Assembly (NCBI RefSeq): GCF_035083965.1
Contig: NC_089723.1
Coordinates: forward strand, 34,413,193-34,477,192
Length of the DNA stretch: 64,000 nucleotides
Source of the DNA: Branchiostoma lanceolatum
Taxonomy: Eukaryota > Chordata > Leptocardii > Amphioxiformes > Branchiostomatidae
Direction: 5' to 3'
This document shows, in pieces, positions 21,901-32,200 of the stretch. Position numbers and translations under genes: made by a program. The notes beneath the pieces were generated by a model. That model was not told the origin of the DNA. It saw nothing but the letters and a program-made list of their open reading frames with translations, and ran no database searches. The stretch's first letter is position 1. Each line of letters begins with the position of its first letter.

Positions 21901-24351
21901 TTTGACTTAATTTCATGGATTATATTTTCAAGGAGGATTTTGCCATGTTTGATGATGAAGTTTGCAGTTGAAACATGCAGTTCGGTAGCACAGTAAAAAT
22001 ACAAAAACACCCATTTGTATTGTGATAATTCTGCTATGAGAGTTACCCCCCAAAATCGCAAAAATAAAAAAAAACAAAGGTTTACAGTATAATGCACTGA
22101 CACAATGATAACACTTCTTTTTTTCAGGGAGCAACAGACCTTCTGGGAGTGTCAGCGTTTATTTCTTAGGGGACAAGATCCACGATTTTCAGAGGTGAAT
22201 AAACAATGAATATTCTGTATACTTGTGTACAATATTACCTCTACCCTATAGCCTACAAAAATATCTGAGGTGCACTGGTACACCCACAGTCAAAAAAATA
22301 GGTGCACAGCTCCAATTTTGGGTGCACATGCACCCAGTATTTCGAGCCCTGAGTTATATGATAGGGATGGATACTAACTACCAACCTTACAAAAGAAGGC
22401 TTCATCACAAAACAATGACATCTACTAGTAGTAAAGGACAGGTGCACAGTTTAGAGACAAGCATCATAACTCCGCTCAGTAAACTCACCCTCGTAGGCAA
22501 AGTAGACCTGCTGACCAAGGCTGTTCTTGATCTTGTACTTGTTGTTCATCTCAACGCCAGTGAAGGCTGTGATTGGAAGTTGGAAGGAAATGATGAAAAG
22601 TACATCACTGAGACTCACTAGCAGTGACTGCTTTGCATGATTTGGCATACACACTACATATGCTATGATTTGTGCATCATTCGGAAGGTGATAGAACTTG
22701 TTGCCAGAATCAGCGCTACTTTCCAATATCCACAATTATTGGCTGCTCCAACGTTACAATACTTCTTTCTCAACATAAGAAATCTAATATGACGTATCAT
22801 GACACTTCAAACTTATAAGTCAAAGTGTTACTGACTGTTGAATCTTCAGGCTCTTACCATCCCACTTATTGTTTGGGAACCCATGTTGTTAATGTTTTTG
22901 TTAAATCCATCACCTTTTAAAGCTTACAAAAATACATTTTCATCATTTTCAGGTGAATAGCTTCATCCGGTTGGTAAGTCGCTGAATAAAAAAGACATAT
23001 TTTACACAACCAAGAATAAATAGGTTGAATAAATATCTTGGTTGTGTAAAAAGAGTCTTTCTATTCATGTCATCAAGTTCAGATTATTTTTCTACAGGCA
23101 GCTACTTCAGTGTGCTAGAGGTTAAATGTCGGTGTGGCCAAAGTAGTGCCGCCATCCCTACCCTCGAACAGCTCCACTTGTTGATGGACCAGCAGCTGGT
23201 CAATCTGCGTCAGGTACTCCAGGCCAGGGGGGCATCCTGGGATAGCTTGAGGAGCCGGCATCCACTGCTGGACCACCCCGGGTTGGTTGGTAACAGGCTG
23301 CTGCTATGGCAGATGTAGAGAACAAATGAAAATGGGGATTGATTACTCTCTAAGTATAGGCTGGATGGAAGGATTGTGATCTTCTGGTTGGCCCCCTTTT
23401 CTGCTAGTAGTCTTGGGGGCATAGCCATCAGATCATGGGGTACAAACATGAACAGAATTCGAAACTGTCACAATTCTACCCCTGAAGATCTGCTTGATCG
23501 ATGAAGACTATAGGCAGCTGCAGGGATATGTTGTTGGACTGCAGCTAAGTGATGGTCAGCTAGAGCTGTGTACCTAAACCCTGGACATGTAAAATTGTTT
23601 TAGGTACAGGCCCAGGCCTTTCAATTCTTGTCACAACATTTATGGTGTCCATTTTGAGAATTTAGCCATCTTGTTTCTTTTTTCCCTCACATTAAATTTG
23701 GAGTCTGCAGAGGATGTCATCCATAAAATTTATTTGCTGTGGCCCAACATGATTACCATGTTGGCTGTTCCTTTAAATGTTGCATACAAATTTGCTTGAT
23801 TTTGGTGATGTTAGATTGCTAGGTTGACAACAATCTCAAGATAATAGTGGCTACTGTTGGGAACATTCATTGACAAGAACATCCTGTCACTAAGACAAAT
23901 TAGGCAATAGTGTAAGAAATTCTAATCGACAAGTAACATCTATCAAGCATCTACTAACATAATTTCACTAGGGTACATAATTCCTAGGCTGGAGTCCAGC
24001 CTTATTAGCTTTAGTCCGCTACCCAAGCTCCGCTCCTCGAGTGGGTAGCGGACTAAAGCTAATAAGGCTGGACTCCAGGCTACATAATTCCGCCACCGTA
24101 AAAAGATACGTCCAAACAGATCTCCAACCCAACATCCCCCAGTACTATAATCATGTACATCTAAACTGTGCATACCTGGGGGATGCTGAACTAGGGATCT
24201 CTCAAATGCACAGTTTTTCAAAGTGGCATATTTATGTAACCTGGCGGATAAATGTAAATGGCGGTTACATCCTGTTGATATTGACAAAATTTCTATCAAC
24301 AGGAACTTATCCTGACCATAAAAATATATAAAGCATGCATTTCCTCACCAT
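15938..24351 (-). CDS. PLSCR: Phospholipid scramblase B (nine coding exons)
   Basis: Exons on the minus strand are a putative start exon 24349-24351 (ATG immediately before GTGAGG), 23162-23303, 22489-22566, 21777-21853, 20767-20900, 18506-18626, 17795-17897, 16794-16852, and a last exon at 16444-16479 or 15938-15976. Phases equal those of gene A throughout; the product is about 250 residues. The N-terminal segment is Gln/Pro-rich ([14 protein letters not shown]), followed by [15 protein letters not shown]. The Cys cluster is extended ([18 protein letters not shown]), a strong palmitoylation candidate. The Ca2+-loop equivalent reads [12 protein letters not shown], with Lys where human PLSCR1 has its first Asp, so Ca2+ response may be weaker. 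Introns hold repeat X, a 439-bp foldback and a 1.45-kb transposon. The start exon is the least certain part; all other exons have consensus splice sites. Confidence 0.88.
16069..16296. repeat. Dispersed repeat X, copy between the two scramblase B last exons
   Basis: AACATCTACTAACATAATTC at the left; TGTTAATGGAGGTTACAT at the right. About 228 bp, with the full-length interior that is partly deleted in the 5911 copy. Confidence 0.8.
16444..16479 (-). CDS. PLSCR: Scramblase B last exon, proximal version
   Basis: After the acceptor CTATCGCAG in phase 0 it encodes [11 protein letters not shown] and TGA. Same conserved DFMYFE start, different tail. It lies 465 bp upstream of the distal version. 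Both are intact and have their own acceptors and stops. Confidence 0.85.
   Translation of the reverse strand, partial: DFMYFEHSDNQ
16898..17120. repeat. Dispersed repeat X, copy in scramblase B intron 7
   Basis: TGTAACATCTACAAACATAA at the left; ATTCACGGAGGTTAGTTAC at the right. The interior matches the other copies (CCACCCTGAAAAGATACGTC, then CCCCCAGTATAATG). Confidence 0.8.
17159..17215 (-). repeat. SINE fragment with B box
   Basis: The minus strand reads GAGAGGTCATGGGTTCGATTCCTGGCATTTG. GGTTCGATTCC is a near-perfect Pol III B box. The SINE at 42085-42255 has the same TCCTGGCATTT continuation. Only the tRNA-related part remains, next to the foldback element. Confidence 0.5.
17244..17682. 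mobile_element. 439-bp foldback element
   Basis: Two arms of about 200 bp are near-perfect inverse complements, from CACCCCGACCAATCGCTCGC at the left to its counterpart ending GGTCGGTGTG. The spacer near 17445-17475 is short. It is flanked by TAGGTAT on both sides (17237-17243 and 17683-17689). No coding capacity; in scramblase B intron 7. Confidence 0.8.
18830..20284. mobile_element. 1.45-kb non-autonomous DNA transposon, hAT-like ends
   Basis: Ends are CAGGGCTCTCCC and GGGAGAGCCCTG, followed inside by GCGC-rich subterminal sequence at both ends. No ORF longer than about 75 codons. CAGGG termini resemble hAT elements, but I see no convincing 8-bp target duplication (only CTTTA is shared). 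It sits in scramblase B intron 5. Confidence 0.65.
21405..21500 (-). repeat. tRNA-derived SINE
   Basis: On the minus strand GGGGCAATGGCTTAGTCGG looks like a tRNA 5' half with A box (TGGCTTAGTCGG). About 45 bp later GTTAGTTCAACCCTTGG is a B box. A and B spacing is tRNA-like. It lies in scramblase B intron 4. Confidence 0.6.
22245..22350. repeat. Dispersed repeat Z (GGTGCAC-rich), copy 1
   Basis: GAGGTGCACTGGTACACCCA, then TAGGTGCACAGCTCCAATTT, then GGGTGCACATGCACCCAG, ending CGAGCCCTG. It matches 46995-47135. The CAGGGCTYGAAAT end on the minus strand suggests a decayed hAT-type terminus. Confidence 0.6.
23933..24268. repeat. Dispersed repeat X, copy split by a palindromic MITE
   Basis: The element runs from GTAACATCTATCAAGCATC to AATGGCGGTTAC and is interrupted at 23985-24082 by a 98-bp MITE with duplicated target CATAATTCC. 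Uninterrupted copies at 16069 and 16898 give the empty-site arrangement. Confidence 0.8.
23985..24082. mobile_element. TAGCCTG-type MITE, near-perfect 98-bp palindrome with 9-bp target duplication
   Basis: TAGGCTGGAGTCCAGCC to GGACTCCAGGCTA, a near-perfect hairpin. The flank CATAATTCC is repeated at 23976-23984 and 24083-24091. Such high arm identity implies recent insertion. Confidence 0.88.
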
Positions 24352-26642
24352 TTGTATATCTTTGTCAGCTTTTCAGTGGACAATTCTGTAACTTGAGAAG
24401 TCTGGCAGGTGACACTGTAAGAGATAAATCAATAAGTTTTAGTATTTCTGGCAACTCTCCGATACTATTGATTAACAGATTGGGAAAATAACCACACTAT
24501 TCATATTGTATGTTACAGATTTCATCAGGTTTAGCGTTACATTCAGATCCAACTGTGGGGATTTGTTAATGGAGTATAATCCAGTCAAATCAATTATTAA
24601 GTGCAATAAAAATGGAGCAATTGGGAGATCAGAAGAAATTTACAAGTTAAAATGTTGGTACAGTGTTGTATTACCAATACAAAATCAAGAAACAATAATC
24701 CTATTAACAGTTAAGTCAATTATATCATATTGAAGAAATAAAAATGGACCTATTTAGAGGATCAGGAAAAATGTTAAAGGTTTGGAAGAAATCAGTAATA
24801 CAACTTGAAATGAAGGTAAGGATGTTGTGGTAATGTCAACAACATTCAGAAAGATCTAACCAAACCTCCTTGATCTAACCCATGCGCAACTGCTGAAAAT
24901 CTCAAATATGAGGCTAAGCAGTTAAGAAGAAGAAGATGAAGACAGTTGTTTTTTCTTCCACTTTTTTTTTCAACTGCTTCTAACATGTACGTCAAAAATA
25001 ACACAGGTCAGTCTTAACATACATGTACAAAATCCGGGCGTGTCAAACTGTCTCTCTTTACAAACAGTCACAAAAGTATTACCACCACGCTGAGGGTAAA
25101 CAAACCCACCCCGAACCTCCAACCCCACCGCGAGAGTCGAGACCTCAGTTTCTCGTAAACAAATTTCCAGTGTCCTAATCCTTACCTTCCCTCTACCACA
25201 CGCAGCGCAATTACTCGGCTTGTTTACCACTAAAATGTTGTACATAATGCATGTAATATGGCTAGGAACGCCGAGAAATACCCAAGCACGTGTGTAGCAT
25301 CTGGGTAGCCTCTAAACGTAGCCATTTCGGTGGTTGTAAATGACATATTTTGACAGCTACACGTTTCTCATACTCGGGGTTCCTTCGACAATACGTGTAA
25401 GGTTACACCAGCTTTGGGAAGGGTTTAGTGAAGGTATAAGGGACAGGAGTTACAGTTGAACAGTACTAGAGTATTCACAGAATTTCAGGAAAAAGATAAG
25501 CTAGCTTACGCTGTACGAAAGTTCAGCCTGTAGCGTGTAGGACGGGAGTAAAACTGGTGAGTGCGGTGGAGAGTGGAAAGAATCGCCCCACCCCTACGGC
25601 GATTTGCATAGAGAAGTAGTTGGGTCATAATCACCAGGGCAACAGGGGGGAATTAACTGGCTTTTTTTTTATAAGTTCACTTTCTATGCGGCTATCGGCC
25701 CTGAAATACCTCTATCTTCTACTTTTGATACTGTTTCAGTCATATACTTGGAGTTTGTCTACACAATCATTTTGAGAATGATTTGTCTAATACAAATACA
25801 TGATCAATGCGCATATTATGCATACACCCCCCTTCTAGCTAGTTGGTATGGACCATAATACATGTATATTTGCTTTGCTATGCATGATCAATTAGACGTG
25901 ATTTTACCCCTAGCTCCGGTGACTCATCCGTGGGTGACTTCTTTCTTTGTTTACACAGAAGACCTGTAGTCCTTGATTATTCCATTGTAACAGATAAGGG
26001 TTATGAAAACACTTTGAGCATTTGCAATCACATTGAACCGTCCCTTCTGTCCTGACTACCCCTTGGGTCTTCCCAGTTGCCTTTTTAATAGGTCAGGATA
26101 TCAGATGACATGGCTTTATGTCAGGAGGGACACTAGATACACATCACACCAACTTGATTAGACTGAGAGAACTGGCTTTTATCCTGGCGATGATCTCTCA
26201 GATCTGGGCGTAGGTAACAACTTCTGTCCTCACCGTCGACAAGTTGTTGCTTGCCGACATGTCGATTTATGGAGCCATTTGGCCTTGGTTGATACACCGT
26301 GTTGTATCTTATGCATTATTTATCATGCTCCTACGATGCTCGTGCGTTTAAGAATCCTTTGCCATGTTTGGCATTGTAACTGTAAGTTAGATAATATAAT
26401 TTTTCATATCAGTCGCGCCGGCGGCGGCATTTTGTTCAGATTCCCCACACCTGTCGTCTAATTTCCACGGCAACAAATGACGTACGTCCGGCTGGGGCTT
26501 ATTCAACCTTAAAAATAGCAAACTGTTGGGAGCTGTACATGTGCTTTGTGTTGGGTTGTAACAGCAAGCATAGCAAGGGAAAGGAGAGTACGTCTGCAAA
26601 CGTACCCCTATGATCTACTATTTGTTCATAGGATTCCCTATA

Positions 26643-26780
26643 TAATCTCCAAGCAGATCCAACGGTTGCAAAGACCGCGTCCAACTGGCAGAAGAAATTT
26701 TTATTAGAACCGGTTGCAATAAAAATCTCTTCTGCCAGTTGGATACGGCCTTTGCAACCGTTGGATCTGCTTGGAGATTA
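26643..26780. mobile_element. MITE, CTGCTTGGAGA-terminus family, with exact 8-bp target duplication
   Basis: A 138-bp inverted repeat from TAATCTCCAAGCAGATCCAA to TTGGATCTGCTTGGAGATTA. The flank TCCCTATA occurs at 26635-26642 and 26781-26788. An 8-bp duplication is typical of hAT elements, but the termini do not look like classic hAT ends. Confidence 0.85.
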
Positions 26781-27189
26781 TCCCTATAACCCTCCTTGGA
26801 TCTATCTAAACGCATTACACTGATTGAGCTTGAGAGGATCTAGGAATACAACAAGAAGGAGGAGCATTGTGTCTAGCTGTATATTCTGTTCCACCATCGA
26901 GCCAACGCTACGAATATCCTGAGGGTCATCCTGTTTTAGTTGCAGTCTGCAGTCATCGTATACGTATTTAGTTCCACTGGCTCTACCTTCACAGAACAAG
27001 GGGGAATTAACATATCTTATTACAGCCTTCTGTGAAGGCAGAGCCTCGAACTAAACAGATCTAAACAGGCTCAGAAGTCCTATCGGTCGTCAAGCCAGGC
27101 AGGCGCCAATTTTGTATTCAAATTACTAACGTTACCACTACGTCCTACCGGCCGTGTTTATGGGCGTGGCCTTCATTGAGATGCCACTG

Positions 27190-27298
27190 TACTACTAAAA
27201 GTGGTGCACGTAAGCACGTCGCGTCGACTACCTACCTACTACTAAAAGTGGTGCACGTAAGCACGTCGACTACCTAACGTTACCTACTACTAAAAGAA
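27190..27298. repeat. Tandem repeat, TACTACTAAAAGTGGTGCAC unit
   Basis: Two full copies and one truncated copy of an approximately 47-50-bp unit containing ACTACTAAAAGTGGTGCACG, AAGCACGTCG and a TACCTAC spacer. Confidence 0.75.
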
Positions 27299-27823
27299 AA
27301 TTCAAGGACGAAGGGCCAATTTGTTGTAAGCACACACACGCATACACCTTACCCTTACACACGGTTTCGTCACATATGTCATGTAAAAGTGGCAATGTTA
27401 TGAAAGATTCTTCCACAAAAGTACGGAGATTTTGCTGTACAATGGCCATTCATCCAACCATCACTCAGTACGACATACCTACATACCACAGCACAGTGTT
27501 GAGGGGTGGGCGTGGCCTCGGCTATAGCGCTAAGGTAAGCCGTTTCGGTTCAGGAACCACGGCTATCGTGGGTATGGGGAGGGGGGTGCCAGGGCACAGC
27601 AAGTATGAAGTTCAGAACGGTGTGATCCGACTCGATAGCACCAATTGGGACTATAGGACCTATAGCGTGCGAACCGTTTATGATACAGTTCAATACAATA
27701 CAATAACAACGCTCGCCGTGGCCATAGGATTGCCAAGTCTGTCTTTCATACATTCAACCTTTTAGGATCTTTTAGTATTTCACTAGGATCGTCGTTGGAT
27801 CCTTCAATGTTTATGACACGGAC

Positions 27824-27925
27824 AAAATTGTAAGACCTGAATGATCGATCTTGAGTCATACCTGAAGTGAAAATTTTTCACTTCAGAGATGACCCAAGAT
27901 CGATCATTCAGGTCTTACAATTTTC
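27824..27925. repeat. 102-bp near-perfect hairpin
   Basis: The arms AAAATTGTAAGACCTGAATG, ATCGATCTTG and their complements are separated by an inner AAGTGAAAATTTTTCACTT palindrome. No target duplication identified. It has the structure of a MITE or a hairpin RNA source. Confidence 0.7.
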
Positions 27926-29232
27926 TGACGCCCCTCGTTTGCACACAGACTCATCAGCCATAGAACCATGGAATATTCCATTCTACCGTAGGGATACTGA
28001 TTTTCAACAAGTCAAACACTTATGGCTGCCACGATATAAACCACAAGGAAGGGTAGTGTGTGGTTCTCTAGAACGTTGGATATGACAAACAACAAGAGAT
28101 ATGTTTTAAACAACCATCTGTTGACGAAACGTAGTGGACCGGTTGAGCAAGACGCATACAAGGCTAGAAATAGCGTCTGTTGTGTAGGCCGCCCGGTAAC
28201 ATGATACAGCACAGGAAACCCTACTTACACCAAGCTTCTTTGCTAGAGATAAGAAAGAAACCTTATCCAGGTGAATCTGAACTTACCTTCAGTGGGTAGT
28301 ACGCAGCGTGTTCGTCAAGAGACAACCAAAGATTAAACGTGCTATCACAGTATCAGTGGTTTTGTTTGACTCAGCCTCGTCCGAGTGCTAGCAACGATCA
28401 GCTATGCGTGGTGGATTACTACTGAGTACTGCCCCAGGGAAACTCCTTAATAGGGACAGTACGTTTTAGGTTCGCTGGCGGGTTGGTTAGTCCACCTTAA
28501 ATCGCGCTCCTAGCGGTCTTCCAAGAATAACGCCTCACACGTCAATCTACAGCAAAACTTCTACTCATTGGTAAATACCAAAGAACACACATCAACAGGA
28601 TAAGGATACTTTTCCAAAAGGATATTTTTTCCAAATCGTTTTGAAGACAATGGTCATACAAGATGGTTTAACTCGGCTTGATTACAAGTCAAATTCAATC
28701 TCATTCTGACGTCATCGCCGTGATCTACACAGTTGCCATATTTGTGTTCTTGTACAAAGCATCACTGTGCAGCATGGAAGAAAATCAATATTCACAACGC
28801 AGTATCACTTGATTACTAAGATGACGTACCAAATATTAACATGGTTAGTATCGATATCGATGCCATCATCGCTATTCTACTGTCTAAACCAATTGAAAGC
28901 AAGCTACTGCTACATCTCAGTACACATGTGCGCATTACGTTTGTGCAGCAAAGATGATACTGCCTAGCAGCCAACAACAGCAAAACGTCAACGTACAAAT
29001 CAATGCAAAATGAAATCTTTAAAGTTATAACCGGATTAGATGTGCATTACGTTATACAATTTTGACAAAATAGTGTCAAGGCCCAAGTGGATGAAAAAGT
29101 TGCAAATGTATACTTTAGCATGGAGTAAATTATGTAAACTTTCCGTCTTTCTCTGTGATACTGGGTGATGGTTGAAATATTCTTTGAAGATCGAAACCAA
29201 GATTTCGTATTCTTCACTGGCTGCTTCACCGC

Positions 29233-32200
29233 TCACTGATTGTTCCCATTGTACTCGAAGAACATGAAATCCTGTAATAGGAAGTAAGTACAGGTAAAAC
29301 AGTCATTTTCTCACTTTGGTGAAGCATAAAAGAAGAAGCTTAAGCGGACAATGTGAGATTATAACGTCACGCCTATAGTCAGATAGTTGGGGCAACTCGG
29401 AAGTTATGCTGATAGTTTGCCCGGATAAGTCAGCCAACGTATGTAAGAGGTCATGTAACGACTGCTAATTAGCAATGAATGAAAGACCTTTATTGTACAT
29501 TTATCCTTAAACAAGCTAAGTACAGGTCATGGTGATAAGCAAAGCAATACATACAGTGGTGATAATATAACGTAATGAAATGTGATATCTTACTATGTCT
29601 AATATGACTACCGGTAATCTATACTTGTCTACTATTTACAGGTTCGACTTCTTCTCGCTTCTTAAGGCAATTGTAGATGTATGTAGATATGGAGCTCGTA
29701 ATACAACTATTAGCAATTAGCAATTGCTGCCAAACGACCAATCACGAGTTACGGCTGATGTGCCAATTACATATTACGTTGATTTTGGGCGGGTGGCTAC
29801 GGATTGCGAAGACTAAAAAGGCCTGATTACGCCTGACGGAAAAGGGCATGCACATATAACGGCTACACCCCTCCCCCCCACACACACATACACAGTGAGC
29901 TTTTTGTACGCATATCAAAAAATCAAATACACTGTACTTACAATGAGCATGGCTGCCCCAAACAGTGTGGCCTTCAGCTTCACATCAAGGTCCTGGGGGA
30001 CTGCATGACAAAAAGGAAAGACGTTCGTCATCTAACCATGACATGTGTCACAATGCTTTCAAAAATGCAAACGACTACTAGTATTCAAATCCCATATTTT
30101 TACCGACTGTATTAAGCAACAATATGTAAACGGTGTCTGAGCTGGCTTGGTCATGCTACAAGGCTCGCGCCTGACAGACTGGCAAACCAACTTGTTCTGC
30201 AGTGGAATCCACTGGGGAACATGTACGATTGAGAGGGACCTCCAAGCAGTCAACCTGAACTGGAGGGATATAAGGAGGATGGCAGCTGACCGCTGGACCA
30301 ACCTAACTGCCTCATGTGTCGGACGACACGGGAGCCCCTAAGTCTAAGTATTAAGCTCCATACAACCCCGTATACTCACAGGTCATGCTGAAGTTGCTGG
30401 CCTTGGTGAAACACTCCTGGACGAAGCCTGCGTACTGACGAGTCACGCTACCAACTTTGGTGGATCCGTCCGTCCCAAGGATCTGCAGGGTAAGATTTAT
30501 TTATCTGAATGGGCTTGAATCGGCAAATTTAAGTGTACATAATGATATGTGGCAACCCCTGCATGATATACATAGGAAAATATATCAAAGAATGTGTAGA
30601 CGTTAGAAACTCCTCCAATGATTCCCATTGTCATCCCATACTACTACACCATCTTGTATTAGATAGATTAGCCTGATAGAACTGTAGTTATGTACCAGTA
30701 GATGCTATACTTCGTACCTTAAGCTTGTACAATTGTTGTGCAATAAAGTTATTCGTTTACTTATGTCGCCAAAAAAGTTACTCAAGCAACTGGATAAAAT
30801 TCTGAAACAACCAGACGTTTTAGACAGCATCCGCTGTCTTTCGTCAGTGATGCTGTCTGAAATGTCTGACTGTTTCAAAATTTTATCCAGTTGCTTGAGT
30901 AACTATTTTTTGGCGTATCTTACTGCCTGGCTGTCTAACCTCCAACAACGTATTTACGTATGTCGTTAGCAGCAAGGACCTCAATCGAGACAGTAGCACC
31001 AAGATCTTCTAAGAATCATCTTTTCCAGTCATTATTCAAAAGCCATCAAATTGTCGTTTGTTTACTGCTTCCGATCCTTTGCCTTTAGTCTCTATCTTAC
31101 TGACTATAGGGAGAATAATTGCCAGGAGAGATTGGCCATAGTAGGTTTTCATTTGCAGGCGCAGTACTTGTCCTCAGAGGGGGAAATGTTAACCTTCCCG
31201 TGGACTGACTCCCCTGGCTTTTTTTTTCGGGCGAATTCTACGATCCGTACCCCGGAGGAGGCTACCTTTGCCTATTGAATAATGCAGTTCTAATTCCATG
31301 CAGTTTGCTTTGAATACCATATGAATATCATTGGTGGAAAACAAGGAGGTTAATGTCAGATTTCAACATCCTTGGTGGAAACCTACGTCAAAGTCGACAT
31401 CACACATGCAGCACGGGCCAGACCACGCACAGCAGGGGCCCCAGATCTGAAAGATCTCGTCCCGCTGACCGTTCATGACGCTGTAGTGGGCCTTCCACCC
31501 CGATCCACTGGAAAACAAAACCAAATGCATATGTACATGTGTAGACATAGAATTTATCTCTATGGACTTGAATAGCAAATGTTAAGTACATATTGACATG
31601 TAAAAGACGCAAAAGACGCAGTCATCCTGACGCAGGCCACTCATCTAGTAAGGAGACCTGATCAAGTATCAAGTAAGTATTGACATGTAACAACCGCTGC
31701 ATAGTATACAAAGGAAAATATTTTAAGGAATGTCTAGACGTTAGAAATTACTCGAATGATTGTAAAAGCCCATTCTCATCCCATACTGTACACTTTTGTA
31801 TTAGGTAAATTCTTAGCCTTATTATTAACCTTATAGAACCGTAGTTTACCAGTAGGCCATACTTTGTACCTTGTACAATTGTTGTGCAATAAAATTATAT
31901 ATATATGTAATAGTGCACAAGTTAACAACGCAGAAAAGAAGAGTAAAACGAGGTTTAACTTTAAAAAGAAAATTATTCAAAATGTAATTTATAGCCCGGT
32001 AGACCCAAAAAGGCACCATGGAGGCTAGATGCAGGAAACCAAAAGTTCCGTATAAGGATCAGATTGAAAAACATTCATGAGTAGCAAAGCAAACTACTAC
32101 GTACAGCTGGCGCACAATTCCGATCTGCTGTCCGACAGGAGCCTCCACATAGAGCTCGAAGGCACAGCAGTCACAGCAGCCCGCGCACCAGCAGCACCCG

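Larger units (their letters stand above)
24352..29232. other. Scramblase B 5' flank and B-C intergenic stretch
   Basis: No coding exon supported. Minus-strand donor-like sites GAAG/GTAAGGAT near 25188 and GAAG/GTAAGT near 28288 could end non-coding 5' exons of scramblase B. The former resembles the CAAG/GTAAGGAT site near 38559 upstream of scramblase C. The stretch also holds the repeats listed at 26643, 27190 and 27824. Confidence 0.4.

Noticed and set aside
22853-22860. Alternative start exon (ATG before GTAAGA) within scramblase B intron 2
   Set aside because: It would remove the conserved [10 protein letters not shown] segment and enter the next exon in the wrong phase.
27190-27298. CRISPR-like array
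   Set aside because: Only two to three units, spacers are not unique, and the genome is clearly eukaryotic. It is a plain tandem repeat.
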